Counted from the first letter of the stretch, positions 35,652 through 45,217 are shown. The stretch is DNA of 64,000 nt from Chitinophagales bacterium (GCA_020636505.1 JACJXR010000001.1:673426-737425); one strand, 5' to 3'. Numbers and translations are program-made. Notes: a model not told the origin generated them from the letters alone.

Positions 35652-36089
35652 CTATTTAAAGACCTCGTTTTTTGCCGTCCACCAAGGGTGGACCTCATAT
35701 CCCAACCATCCCGAAGCTATCATCGGATCGGTATCCAATAGAGTTTCCACATCGGCTTGAGTAGGACAGTCGAAAATGAATATTCCCCTCCAGAAGCCGT
35801 CGTCTCCGAAAGGACCTGCAACCAATATCTTACCTACGTTGTATAGGCTGTCGATATTGGCCAAATGTCTGCGTTGCAAATCGTTTATGTATGCCGTATC
35901 GGGGTTATCAGTCCTTTTTTCTCCCTTCGTCAGCATAACGAAATAATACTGTTTCATGGTGTATTCACCGTCCTTAAATGTATTTTCTTCATTTTCTTGA
36001 CCGGCAGGTTCGTTCTCTATGGTAGGCTTGTTAGCGTCTGAGCATGAAGCCATTAAGGCAAAGAGGGATATAAATAGCAGTTGTTTCAT
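35652..36089 (-). CDS. YciI-domain lipoprotein
   Basis: 145 residues. A lipoprotein signal (LFALMASC, Cys16) and a short acidic spacer precede a YCII-like ferredoxin-fold domain (about 45-140: YYFVMLTKGEKR, HLANIDSLYNVGKILVAGPF, WRGIFIFDCPTQADVETLLD). YciI proteins are mostly cytosolic small enzymes or dimer modules; a lipid-anchored version is characteristic of Bacteroidota. Function unknown. Confidence 0.82.
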   Translation of the reverse strand: MKQLLFISLFALMASCSDANKPTIENEPAGQENEENTFKDGEYTMKQYYFVMLTKGEKRTDNPDTAYINDLQRRHLANIDSLYNVGKILVAGPFGDDGFWRGIFIFDCPTQADVETLLDTDPMIASGWLGYEVHPWWTAKNEVFK

Positions 36090-36142
36090 AAGTGTAATAT
36101 TATTAAAAAGTGTACAAAAGGCTTTTGCAAGGTTTATTTACC

Positions 36143-36150
36143 TACCTTTG
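36143..36150 (+). promoter_or_regulatory. Candidate -7 promoter box of typA
   Basis: TACCTTTG (TAnnTTTG type), with TTTTG 15 bp upstream as an imperfectly spaced -33 element. It would leave an untranslated leader of about 55 nt before typA. Confidence 0.4.
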
Positions 36151-36210
36151 CGCGAATTTTATAATAAGTGAAGCTAATATATTGTATCTGCTTCGCGACC
36201 AAAAACACAA

Positions 36211-38028
36211 TTGATTTTGAAGAATATTCGCAACATTGCCATCATCGCGCACGTTGACCACGGTAAGACAACTTTGGTGGACAAGATATTACACACCACA
36301 AAAGTTTTCCGTGACAATCAGGAAACAGGTGAATTGATAATGGACAACAACGACCTGGAGCGTGAGCGTGGTATCACCATATTCAGTAAAAATGCTTCAG
36401 TAACTTATAAGGACATTAAGATAAACGTTATCGATACTCCGGGTCACGCCGATTTCGGAGGTGAGGTCGAGCGTGTGTTGAAAATGGCTGATGGTGTATT
36501 GTTGTTGGTGGATGCTTTTGAAGGTCCGATGCCGCAAACACGTTTCGTGTTGCAAAAGGCATTGCAGTTGAACTTGCACCCGATAGTTGTCATCAACAAA
36601 GTGGACAAGCCAAACTGTCGTCCTGAAGAAGTGCACGATGCGGTATTCGAATTGTTCTTCCAATTGGACGCAACTGAAGAGCAGTTGGATTTCCCAACAC
36701 TTTACGGTTCTTCCAAGCAAGGTTGGTTCAACACTACATTAGAACCTACGGAAGACATCACCGCACTTATGGATACCATACTTGAAAAAGTACCGGAACC
36801 AAAGGCGGAAGAAGGTACACTGCAAATGCAGATCACTTCTTTGGATTATTCAAGTTTCCTTGGCCGTATCGCTATCGGTAAAGTTGCACGTGGTACAATA
36901 AAAGAAGGCCAGTCGGTTTCTTTATGCAAAGTTGATGGTAAGATAGTACGCAGCAAAGTGAAAGAACTTTATGTGTTTGAAGGTATGGGTAAGAAGCGTG
37001 TTACGGAAGTACATGCCGGCGACCTTTGTGCAGTAGTGGGTATAGAAGGTTTCCAGATAGGTGAAACAATTGCAGATGCGGAGAATCCGGAGGCGTTGGA
37101 GGTTATCACCATCGACGAACCGACAATGAACATGCAGTTCAGCATCAACAACTCTCCTTTCTTCGGTAAAGAAGGTAAGTTCGTTACAAGCCGTCACATA
37201 CGCGACAGGCTGACAAAAGAATTGGAAAAGAACCTTGCACTACGTGTTGTTGATACAGACGATGCGGATAAATTCTTGGTTTATGGTCGTGGTATCATGC
37301 ACTTGAGTGTATTGGTTGAAACCATGCGTCGTGAAGGATATGAGTTGACGGTAGGTCAGCCGCAGGTGATAGTGAAAGAAATTAACGGTGAGAAATGTGA
37401 ACCCTACGAAAGCCTTGTAGTTGATGTTCCTGCGGAATTCAGCGGTAAGGTTATCGACTTGGTTACACAGCGTAAGGGTGAAATGTTGGTGATGGAAACA
37501 AAAGGTGAAATGCAACACCTTGAGTTTGAAATTCCTTCTCGCGGTATGATAGGTCTTCGTTCGCAAATGTTGACCAATACTGCCGGTGAAGCTGTGATGG
37601 CACACCGTTTCAATGAGTATAAACCATGGAAAGGCCCTATACCGGGTCGTAACAACGGTGTACTTATTTCCAAGTTCGCAGGTACTGCCACTCCTTATTC
37701 AATAGACAAGTTGCAAGACAGAGGTAGCTTCTTGATAGATCCGGGACAGGAAGTATATGCAGGTATGATAGTTGCAGAACACATCAAGCCGGGCGATTTG
37801 AACGTAAACGTTGTGGAAGCCAAAAAGCTGACTAACCACCGTGCAAGCGGTAGTGATGATGCCAACCGTATAGCTCCGAAAATAGAAATGAGTCTTGAAG
37901 AGTGTATGGAATATATTCAGCAAGACGAGTGTATCGAGGTTACTCCTCAAAACATACGTTTGAGGAAAATAATGTTGGCTGAAGAAGATAGGAAGAAGTA
38001 CGAAAAGATGATAAAGGCCGAAGCATAG
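36211..38028 (+). CDS. typA: Ribosome-associated GTPase TypA/BipA
   Basis: 605 residues, full length. GTPase motifs: AHVDHGKTT (G1), RERGITI (G2), DTPGHADFGGE (G3), NKVDKP (G4); then translation-factor beta-barrel, EF-G-like domain V and the BipA-specific C-terminus. It aids 50S assembly and growth under stress or cold. There is no ATG in frame: upstream the frame meets a TAA at 36175 and the conserved start region begins LKNIRNIAIIAH, so initiation must be at a TTG (36211 or 36217). Confidence 0.96.
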   Translation: MILKNIRNIAIIAHVDHGKTTLVDKILHTTKVFRDNQETGELIMDNNDLERERGITIFSKNASVTYKDIKINVIDTPGHADFGGEVERVLKMADGVLLLVDAFEGPMPQTRFVLQKALQLNLHPIVVINKVDKPNCRPEEVHDAVFELFFQLDATEEQLDFPTLYGSSKQGWFNTTLEPTEDITALMDTILEKVPEPKAEEGTLQMQITSLDYSSFLGRIAIGKVARGTIKEGQSVSLCKVDGKIVRSKVKELYVFEGMGKKRVTEVHAGDLCAVVGIEGFQIGETIADAENPEALEVITIDEPTMNMQFSINNSPFFGKEGKFVTSRHIRDRLTKELEKNLALRVVDTDDADKFLVYGRGIMHLSVLVETMRREGYELTVGQPQVIVKEINGEKCEPYESLVVDVPAEFSGKVIDLVTQRKGEMLVMETKGEMQHLEFEIPSRGMIGLRSQMLTNTAGEAVMAHRFNEYKPWKGPIPGRNNGVLISKFAGTATPYSIDKLQDRGSFLIDPGQEVYAGMIVAEHIKPGDLNVNVVEAKKLTNHRASGSDDANRIAPKIEMSLEECMEYIQQDECIEVTPQNIRLRKIMLAEEDRKKYEKMIKAEA

Positions 38029-38067
38029 GCAATATTTTTACATAAAGACGGTTATTTTTAGGTTTAA

Positions 38068-39525
38068 ATGAAGAATAGCCGTTTCATAAAAACAGATATT
38101 ACAACGACGCTTGTCATCGTGATATCTGTTTTTTTATTGGTGTTCGATGTGGTACGCATTTTCAATGTCGGCATCACACATGACGAGGCGTTCACCTACA
38201 ATTACTATCTGTCGGGTACATTCAACGACATCTGGCACAGTTGGATCCCTTCTGCCAACAATCACCTGCTCAACTCTGTACTTACAAAAACCATAACCGG
38301 TGTTTTCCATAACAGCGATGCATTCCATCTTAGGCTGACCAACCTTTTGGCATTGGTTGTTTACATGGTGTACTCCTATTTATTATTGAAGGCACTCTTT
38401 AAAAACAACAATTGGGCATTTATCGGTTTCGTATTACTCAATTTCAACCCTTACCTTTTTGACTTTTGGGGGCTGTGTCGCGGGTACGGTTTGTCAATAG
38501 CAATGATGATGGTAAGTATGTATCATCTTGTTCGTTTCAGTAGTGGTTCATTCAAGCATTTGGTGATAGCTGCTGTGTTTGCCATTCTTGCAGTCTACGC
38601 CAACTTCGTATTGCTCAACTACTTTTTGGCACTACTTTTTGCAGCATTGGTACTTACTGTCAGGAAAAAAGAAAGCATTATTAAAACACTTGGCCTCTCG
38701 GTGCTGTCATCAGGTATTTTGTATTATCTCATTGCCGACCACATCAAGATATTACGAGACAGAGACCAACTCTATTATGGTGGTGACTCGGGTGTTGTCA
38801 GCGATACGTTGAGCACATTGGTGTGCAATTCGTTTTATATGGACGATGCATCATTGGTCTCAGCCATTTCATACACAATAGCAGCAGTGTTTTTGGCAAT
38901 CGGTGTTTACTGGTTGTTGCAAATGCAAAAGAAAAAGTCGGGCTCAATTACGGGCTTCATTTTATGGATGGCGGTTTTTATTCCGATAATGTCTGTCGAG
39001 ATGCAACATCTTGTTTTGGGCAACAAATACATAATAGGAAGAACTGCATTGTTTCTATATCCTTTGTTCATTATACAGTTGACGTATTGTTTGCATCACA
39101 TCAGAATGAATTACAGCTCTTCGGGTTCAACCGTGATGTTGGGAATGGGCATTTTGTTTGTCGGTAGTTTCAAACAACATGTGAATACCTACAAAACCAA
39201 AGATTGGGAATACGATAGACATAATGTATGGGTGATGGAGCATATGCTTGCAGGAATTGCCGATGGTGAGCCCGCAAGAGTAAAGGTGAGTTGGGAGCTG
39301 ATACCCTCATTCATCTATTACTCCAATACAAAATACAAGGGTCGATTCTACCAAATAGAGAAGCGAGAAGAAAACCTATACGAAGGGCAACAGTACGACT
39401 ACCTATATCTAAGCAGCTATTATACAGAGGCCGAAGATGTAAGTCAATTCGGTGGTATCTTCCAATTGGATACAGCATTCCAAGACGTACCCAACTATCT
39501 GTACAAACAAGTGGCCGACCAATAG
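38068..39525 (+). CDS. Polytopic membrane protein, GT-C glycosyltransferase-like
   Basis: 485 residues with about eleven hydrophobic helices. The first extracytoplasmic loop carries ITHDEAFTYNYY (Asp39-Glu40), resembling the catalytic acidic pair of GT-C enzymes such as ArnT and protein mannosyltransferases (GT39). A soluble C-terminal domain of about 110 residues follows. Such enzymes use polyprenyl-phosphate sugars to decorate envelope molecules. The assignment rests on topology and the DE pair, so other polytopic families remain possible. Probably cotranscribed after typA (39 bp). Confidence 0.6.
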   Translation: MKNSRFIKTDITTTLVIVISVFLLVFDVVRIFNVGITHDEAFTYNYYLSGTFNDIWHSWIPSANNHLLNSVLTKTITGVFHNSDAFHLRLTNLLALVVYMVYSYLLLKALFKNNNWAFIGFVLLNFNPYLFDFWGLCRGYGLSIAMMMVSMYHLVRFSSGSFKHLVIAAVFAILAVYANFVLLNYFLALLFAALVLTVRKKESIIKTLGLSVLSSGILYYLIADHIKILRDRDQLYYGGDSGVVSDTLSTLVCNSFYMDDASLVSAISYTIAAVFLAIGVYWLLQMQKKKSGSITGFILWMAVFIPIMSVEMQHLVLGNKYIIGRTALFLYPLFIIQLTYCLHHIRMNYSSSGSTVMLGMGILFVGSFKQHVNTYKTKDWEYDRHNVWVMEHMLAGIADGEPARVKVSWELIPSFIYYSNTKYKGRFYQIEKREENLYEGQQYDYLYLSSYYTEAEDVSQFGGIFQLDTAFQDVPNYLYKQVADQ

Positions 39526-39562
39526 TGAACATTATTGTTGCCGAAAGCCGTAAATTCGCATT

Positions 39563-40591
39563 ATGAATACTGAGCAGCAGTTGAGGAAACTATTTTCCGA
39601 AAAAATATTGATGATAGATGGTGCCATGGGTACCATGATACAACGTCATAAACTTACGGAAGAAGGCTATCGTGGAGAAAGATTCAAAGATTGGCCTTCG
39701 GACCTGAAAGGCAACAACGATTTGTTGGTATTGACACAACCCGAAATAATAAAGGGCATTCACAAAGAATACCTTGATTCCGGTTCGGATATCATTGAAA
39801 CAAACACCTTCAACGCTACAGCTATATCGTTGGCGGACTATGATATGCAGAGCTTGGCATACGAAATGAATGTGGCTGCTGCAAAGATTGCCAAAGAGGC
39901 TACTCAAGAATATATGGCGGAACATCCGGGTACGAATAAGTTTGTTGCCGGTGCCATAGGGCCGATGAACAAAACCTTATCGTTGTCGCCTGATGTGAAC
40001 GACCCGGGTTTCCGTTCTGTAAGCTTCGATGAAGTGGCCGATGCGTATTACGAACAAATAAGCGGATTGGTAGACGGTGGTGCAGACATCCTTTTGTTGG
40101 AAACCATCTTCGATACACTGAATGCAAAAGCCGCGATATTCGCGCTGAACAAATATTACCGCCAAACTGGAAAAGAAAAACTTCCATTGATGATATCGGG
40201 GACCATCACCGATGCATCCGGCAGAACGTTGAGCGGCCAAACACTGGAAGCCTTCTACATTTCGGTGATGCACGCCAATCCTATTAGCATAGGTCTTAAT
40301 TGTTCATTGGGCGGTAAAGAAATGCGACCTTATATAGAAGAGTTGGCAGACCTTGCAGGCTGTTACATAAGCTGCTACCCAAATGCCGGTTTACCAAACG
40401 CAATGGGCGAATACGATGAGTCTCCCGAAATGACAGCCAAGATAGTTGCGGAATTTGCAGAGCAAGGATGGGTGAATGTGGTTGGTGGTTGTTGCGGTAC
40501 TACTCCCGATCATATCAATGCCATTGCCAATGCGGTAAAAGATATTGCACCGAGAAAATTAGAAGCGCAGCAAGAAGAAGCGTTGGCTTAA
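39563..40591 (+). CDS. metH: Homocysteine S-methyltransferase domain of a split MetH
   Basis: 342 residues equal to the N-terminal module of cobalamin-dependent methionine synthase. The zinc-thiolate ligands are Cys247 (GLNCSLGG) and Cys310/311 (GGCCGTTPDH); DGAMGTMIQ, ETNTFNA and GPMNKTLSLSPDVNDPGFR are MetH-type rather than BhmT- or YitJ-type. The folate, cobalamin and activation domains (about 880 residues) are absent, and the frame ends cleanly with a stop rather than by disruption. Bacteroidota often encode MetH in two polypeptides; the second is not next to it. Confidence 0.88.
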   Translation: MNTEQQLRKLFSEKILMIDGAMGTMIQRHKLTEEGYRGERFKDWPSDLKGNNDLLVLTQPEIIKGIHKEYLDSGSDIIETNTFNATAISLADYDMQSLAYEMNVAAAKIAKEATQEYMAEHPGTNKFVAGAIGPMNKTLSLSPDVNDPGFRSVSFDEVADAYYEQISGLVDGGADILLLETIFDTLNAKAAIFALNKYYRQTGKEKLPLMISGTITDASGRTLSGQTLEAFYISVMHANPISIGLNCSLGGKEMRPYIEELADLAGCYISCYPNAGLPNAMGEYDESPEMTAKIVAEFAEQGWVNVVGGCCGTTPDHINAIANAVKDIAPRKLEAQQEEALA

Positions 40592-40596
40592 TATTT

Positions 40597-41040
40597 ATGA
40601 ACACTGTTACTTTTCTTGATTGGACACTATTAGTTGATAAAGAGACCACTCAGGATACGTATAGTAGAACAGCTAATGGAAGTGCAGAGTCTTGTAATTG
40701 CAATGATTGTAAGAGGTACCTAGGTCTAATAGAAAAAGTTTATCCAAAAGAAATAATAGAGTTATTCAAACAATTAGGAATAGATTATCGAAAGGATAGT
40801 GAAATTAGTTCTATTGGGTTAGATAATGGGTTTGTAGAGTACAGTGGTTGGTTTCATTTCAAAGGTAAATTTATTGGTCAAAGTTGTATAGAGAAATTAG
40901 CTACAAATAGTTTCACGCTCCATTTGATAGAAATCACAAATGAATTTAGTATTGGATTTCATTATAGTAATACCCTTTCTTTTTTCAAGCCTGATGAACA
41001 ACTTGTACAAGTAGAGTTTAACATAAAAGTAAAAGCATAA
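40597..41040 (+). CDS. Small cytosolic protein with a CxCxxC motif, unknown function
   Basis: 147 residues starting at the ATG just 5 bp after the metH fragment stop; an upstream in-frame start would overlap metH by over 120 bp and is unlikely. An N-terminal Cys cluster (SCNCNDCKRYLGLIEK) precedes a helical region and a C-terminal beta-rich part (FVEYSGWFHFKGKFIG). No signal peptide. It is strikingly AT-rich compared with metH and clpC, so acquisition by transfer is likely. I have seen similar proteins described only as hypothetical, some in immunity-protein-like settings; I assign no function. Confidence 0.65.
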   Translation: MNTVTFLDWTLLVDKETTQDTYSRTANGSAESCNCNDCKRYLGLIEKVYPKEIIELFKQLGIDYRKDSEISSIGLDNGFVEYSGWFHFKGKFIGQSCIEKLATNSFTLHLIEITNEFSIGFHYSNTLSFFKPDEQLVQVEFNIKVKA

Positions 41041-41066
41041 AAAAGGGCTGCATTCGCAGCCCTTTT
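41041..41066. terminator. Bidirectional terminator between the CxCxxC protein gene and clpC
   Basis: Perfect 11-bp stem AAAAGGGCTGC / GCAGCCCTTTT with a 4-nt loop. Both strands have a T-run after the stem, matching the two convergent genes ending at 41040 and 41088. Confidence 0.85.
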
Positions 41067-41087
41067 CGTTAATACTTAGTGTGCTCG

Positions 41088-43640
41088 TTATTCTTCGGTG
41101 TCAGCTTCCGCCGACTCGTTTTTCTTCGAAGATTTTTTATCTATTTTGAAAGTTATCTTTTGTTCTTTTTCATTGAAGTCGGCTATCACTTTGTCGCCTT
41201 CATGAATTTTCTGATTCAACAACTCTTCTGCCAACGGATCTTCTAAATATTTCTGTATGGCCCTGTGCAGTGGTCTTGCACCGAACTGTGCATCATAACC
41301 TTTCTCAGCTATGAAGTGCTTGGCAGGGTCTTTCAACTCGAGTGAGAAGCCGAGGTTGTTCAGACGTTTCATCACATCTTTCATGATGATGTCGATGATC
41401 TTGCCGATATGTCCTTCGTCCAAAGAGTTGAAGATGACCACATCGTCTATCCTGTTCAAGAACTCAGGAGAGAAGGTACGCTTCAGTGCTTTTTCTATCA
41501 CACCTTTGCTCGCTTCTTCAGCATTCTCCGATTTTGCTGATGTTGTGAAACCGACACCGGCACCAAAATCTTTCAACTGACGTACACCGATGTTCGATGT
41601 CATGATGATGAGTGTGTTCTTAAAGTCCACCTTACGGCCAAGACCGTCGGTCAACTGACCGTCATCCAATACTTGCAACAATATGTTGAATATATCGGGG
41701 TGTGCTTTTTCAATCTCATCAAGTAATACAACCGAGTATGGCTTACGGCGTACCTTTTCGGTAAGCTGTCCCCCCTCTTCGTAACCGACATATCCCGGAG
41801 GCGCACCTATCAATCTGCTCACGGAGAACTTCTCCATGTACTCACTCATATCTATACGTATAAGGGCTTCATCACTGTCGAACATATGACGTGCAAGAGC
41901 ACGTGCCAACTCGGTTTTACCAACACCGGTAGGACCTAAGAAGATGAACGAACCGATAGGTTTCCTTGGGTCTTTCAAACCAACTCTGTTACGTTGAATG
42001 GCTTTCACCACTTTGGCGATGGCTTCGTCTTGCCCTATCACTGCACCTTTCAGGTCTTCACCCATGCGGCGGAGCTTTTTGCTTTCGGCTTCCACCATGC
42101 GCATAACAGGTATACCTGTCATCATGCTGATAACTTCGGCAATATGCTCTTCGTGTATCGGGTAGCGCTTGTGTTTGGTTTCTTCCTCCCACTCCGCTTT
42201 CGCTTTGTCAAGTTCTTCACCCAGACGCTTTTCTTTGTCGCGTAGTGCTGCGGCTTCTTCAAAGCGTTGGCTCTTCACTACTTTGTTTTTCTCTTGCTTG
42301 ATGTCTTCTATCTTCTGCTCAAGGTCGAGAATGTTTTGTGGTACGTTGATGTTCTTCAAGTGAACACGTGCACCCACTTCGTCCAACACATCTATCGCCT
42401 TGTCCGGCAACAAGCGGTCGGTCATGTATCTATCACTAAGTTTCACACATGCTTCGATGCTTTCGTCATCGTAGTTCACGTTATGGAACTCTTCGTATTT
42501 CGATTTGATGTTGTTCAGTATCGTAATGGTCTCTTCCACACTTGGCGGGTCTACCATCACTTTTTGGAAACGACGGTCAAGTGCTCCGTCTTTCTCAATG
42601 TACATGCGGTACTCATCCAAAGTGGATGCACCGATACATTGCAGGTCTCCACGAGCCAATGCAGGCTTGAAGATGTTGGATGCGTCGAGCGAGCCCGATG
42701 CACCACCCGCACCTACGATGGTATGTATCTCATCTATGAACAGGATGACGTCTTTGTTTTTCTCCAACTCGTTCATGATGGCCTTCATGCGCTCTTCGAA
42801 CTGGCCACGGTATTTGGTACCGGCAACCAATGCTGCAAGGTCGAGGCTGATGACACGTTTATCGAACAATACGCGAGAAACTTTGCGCTGTACGATGCGT
42901 AACGCCAAACCTTCTACAATGGCTGTTTTACCCACACCCGGCTCACCTATCAGTATCGGGTTGTTCTTTTTACGACGAGAAAGGATTTGCGATACGCGCT
43001 CTATCTCTTCTTCGCGACCTACTATCGGGTCGAGGTTGTCCAGCTCTGCCAACTTTGTGATGTCGCGGCCGAAGTTGTCCAACACAGGAGTTTTGGACTT
43101 GGCGTTACCCGCTTGTCTGCGTTGTTGAAATTGTTTGCGTTGATCGTCTTCTTCTTCAAAGTCGTCCGAACCAGGGTCGCCGTACTCGCCTTGTGGTAAG
43201 TCGCCTTGTACGATACCCAATTCGCTTTTGAAACGATCGTAGTCTACATCGTATTGGTGTAATATCTGTGTAGCCACATTCTCTTTGTTCTTAAGGATGG
43301 AGAGCATCAAGTGTTCGGTTTCCACCGTAGGGCTTTTCAGCGCCTTGGCTTCCAGTACCGTGATGCGTATTACCTTTTCGGCCTGCTTGGTAAGCGGCAG
43401 GCTGTTGATGTTTGCCAATGGTTTGTTACTCTTATCTCTGATGGCCATCTCCAATTCCTTCCTCAGGTCAAACAAGTCTACCTGCATGTTTTGCAGTACC
43501 TGTACGGCCAGTCCTTCACCATCACGAATAAGTCCTAACAACAAATGCTCCGTTCCTATGAAATCATTACCCAACCTCAGCGCCTCTTCGCGACTGAATG
43601 AGATGATCTCCTTTACTTTCGGTGAAAAATTTTGATCCAT
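41088..43640 (-). CDS. clpC: ATP-dependent Clp protease ATP-binding subunit ClpC
   Basis: 850 residues. Two N-terminal Clp repeats (1-140), AAA+ module 1 with Walker A GEPGVGKT at 232-239 and FIDEIHTIVGAGG, a coiled-coil middle region with UVR-type motif (SQRFEEAAALRDKEKRLGEE), AAA+ module 2 with GPTGVGKTELARALA, and a C-terminal small domain. The UVR motif and short middle region mark ClpC rather than ClpB. It unfolds substrates for ClpP, whose gene is not in the window. The acidic tail SAEADTEE is unremarkable. Confidence 0.95.
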   Translation of the reverse strand: MDQNFSPKVKEIISFSREEALRLGNDFIGTEHLLLGLIRDGEGLAVQVLQNMQVDLFDLRKELEMAIRDKSNKPLANINSLPLTKQAEKVIRITVLEAKALKSPTVETEHLMLSILKNKENVATQILHQYDVDYDRFKSELGIVQGDLPQGEYGDPGSDDFEEEDDQRKQFQQRRQAGNAKSKTPVLDNFGRDITKLAELDNLDPIVGREEEIERVSQILSRRKKNNPILIGEPGVGKTAIVEGLALRIVQRKVSRVLFDKRVISLDLAALVAGTKYRGQFEERMKAIMNELEKNKDVILFIDEIHTIVGAGGASGSLDASNIFKPALARGDLQCIGASTLDEYRMYIEKDGALDRRFQKVMVDPPSVEETITILNNIKSKYEEFHNVNYDDESIEACVKLSDRYMTDRLLPDKAIDVLDEVGARVHLKNINVPQNILDLEQKIEDIKQEKNKVVKSQRFEEAAALRDKEKRLGEELDKAKAEWEEETKHKRYPIHEEHIAEVISMMTGIPVMRMVEAESKKLRRMGEDLKGAVIGQDEAIAKVVKAIQRNRVGLKDPRKPIGSFIFLGPTGVGKTELARALARHMFDSDEALIRIDMSEYMEKFSVSRLIGAPPGYVGYEEGGQLTEKVRRKPYSVVLLDEIEKAHPDIFNILLQVLDDGQLTDGLGRKVDFKNTLIIMTSNIGVRQLKDFGAGVGFTTSAKSENAEEASKGVIEKALKRTFSPEFLNRIDDVVIFNSLDEGHIGKIIDIIMKDVMKRLNNLGFSLELKDPAKHFIAEKGYDAQFGARPLHRAIQKYLEDPLAEELLNQKIHEGDKVIADFNEKEQKITFKIDKKSSKKNESAEADTEE

Positions 43641-43811
43641 TATAACTACTCCTCTTTTTATAAAATTAACGATAATGAAGGTAGCCGCATATCAGCTTTA
43701 ACTATAACAATATCAGAAACTGAAAGCTATCTACAATATAAAACAATTAAACCAAGAGATATGTTATTTTTAGCGTAGCTATATGACAGTCTCTTTACAA
43801 ATTGATACTAT

Positions 43812-44186
43812 ATGGAGTTCAAATATGATACCAAACCTACTTACATCGTTATAACGCCTGCCGGTACTCATATAGATGCTAATATGACAGCATCCTTGCG
43901 CCAAAACTTGCAAAAAACCACCGGAGAAGGCAACGACAACTACATAATTGACCTGCAAAATTGCTCATCGGCAGACAACTCGTCACTCGCTCAATTCGTA
44001 CATATGCACAATGAATGTTACGAAAACGGTCGTTCTTTGGTTTTTACCGCTGTGCAAGATGCTGTTCTTCAAGCATTAAAAGAAGGAGATATCGCCGATG
44101 AGATCAACATAGCTCCCACCATGCAAGAGGCGGTGGACATCATCAGCATGGAGATACTGGAGCGAGACTTGTTGAGCGAAGAGTAG
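43812..44186 (+). CDS. STAS-domain protein (anti-sigma factor antagonist type)
   Basis: 124 residues. A single STAS fold: beta start TYIVITPAGTHIDANMT, then YIIDLQNCSSADNSSLAQFV, where the Ser of DNSS takes the place of the phosphorylatable Ser in SpoIIAA-like proteins, and SLVFTAVQDAVLQALKEG. In partner-switching systems such proteins sequester an anti-sigma kinase. No kinase or phosphatase gene adjoins; the next gene downstream is RNase Z, 122 bp away. Confidence 0.85.
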   Translation: MEFKYDTKPTYIVITPAGTHIDANMTASLRQNLQKTTGEGNDNYIIDLQNCSSADNSSLAQFVHMHNECYENGRSLVFTAVQDAVLQALKEGDIADEINIAPTMQEAVDIISMEILERDLLSEE

Positions 44187-44308
44187 CAACTTTGGCCGAA
44201 TAGTTAAACAAGACGGGGTTTCGGGTGAAAAATTTTGTATCTTATATTTCAAACCCCCAATGATTTCCTTACGTTTATTGTAGTTACACTAGTAAGACCC
44301 GACTTGAG

Positions 44309-45211
44309 ATGAAAGTAACGATACTGGGAAATAACTCGGCCTTGCCTGCCTTTGGCAGAAACCCCACATCGCAGATAGTGTCTGTGTATGGAGAGTACCT
44401 GCTTATGGACTGTGGAGAAGCCACGCAGATACAGATGCAAAGGCATGGTATACGTTGGCGTAAGCTGGAGCATATTTTCATCAGCCATATGCATGGCGAC
44501 CATTACTTCGGACTTGTGGGATTGATAAACAGTATGAGCCTGTTGGGACGTGTGGCTCCTTTGCATGTATACGGGCCCGCACCTTTGCAAGGCATCATAC
44601 AAACAACACTCGACCTGGCGGATACCGAACTGTCTTATCCGTTTTTCTTTTACCCCCTGCCCGAAGGCAGCGATGTGTTGGTGGAGACCGATACGTTTAA
44701 AGTGACCTGCTTCCCTACGGAGCATAGAATACCGTGTCATGGTTTTTTGGTGGAGAGCAAAACACGCGGACGTAAGATATTGCCTGCTCAGTGTCGTGAC
44801 AAGGAGATACCCAGATACTTTTACGACAAGCTGAAAAAAGGTGAAGATTATGTACGTAAGGATGGTAAGGTGGTGAAGAATGAAGAAGTGACGACAGAAG
44901 GCCCACGCCCTAAGAAATATGCCTTTTGTGCGGATACATTGTCTACTGATTCCTTTATAGAATACATACGTGGTGCGGATACCATCTATCACGAAAGCAC
45001 CTACTTACATGCAGAGGTGGAAAAAGCCACAGTCCGTTATCACAGCACATCGGTACAAGCGGCGGAGTTGGCCAAGAAGGCAGGCGTAACGCAACTGTTG
45101 TTGGGGCATTACAGCAGTAAATACCGCGATGTGGTACCTTTCCGTCAAGAGGCGCGCGCCATATTTCCCAATACACAAACCACGGTGGAGGGTATGACTT
45201 ACGACGTGTAA
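44309..45211 (+). CDS. rnz: Ribonuclease Z
   Basis: 300 residues, metallo-beta-lactamase fold. Zinc motif SHMHGDHYFG (His60, His62, Asp64, His65), further ligands in FPTEHRIPCHGF, FCADT and LLGHYSSKY, and the RNase Z/ElaC-type insertion (KILPAQCRDKEIP) for tRNA binding. Removes 3' trailers of tRNA precursors lacking encoded CCA, as the tRNA-His in this window does. Confidence 0.95.
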   Translation: MKVTILGNNSALPAFGRNPTSQIVSVYGEYLLMDCGEATQIQMQRHGIRWRKLEHIFISHMHGDHYFGLVGLINSMSLLGRVAPLHVYGPAPLQGIIQTTLDLADTELSYPFFFYPLPEGSDVLVETDTFKVTCFPTEHRIPCHGFLVESKTRGRKILPAQCRDKEIPRYFYDKLKKGEDYVRKDGKVVKNEEVTTEGPRPKKYAFCADTLSTDSFIEYIRGADTIYHESTYLHAEVEKATVRYHSTSVQAAELAKKAGVTQLLLGHYSSKYRDVVPFRQEARAIFPNTQTTVEGMTYDV

Positions 45212-45217
45212 TACTCC

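Noticed and set aside
36883..36896. GTTGCACGTGGTAC in typA as a fourth parS site
   Set aside because: Three mismatches in the 14-bp core to the canonical site; below the level of the three accepted sites.
39526..39562. Possible cobalamin riboswitch before metH
   Set aside because: The gap is only 37 bp, far too short for such an element.
42267..42902. Plus-strand frame of 211 codons over clpC
   Set aside because: Antisense shadow of clpC AAA+ modules.
44249..44992. Minus-strand frame of 247 codons over rnz
   Set aside because: Antisense shadow; composition rich in His, Tyr and Gln as expected for the complement, while rnz is unmistakable.
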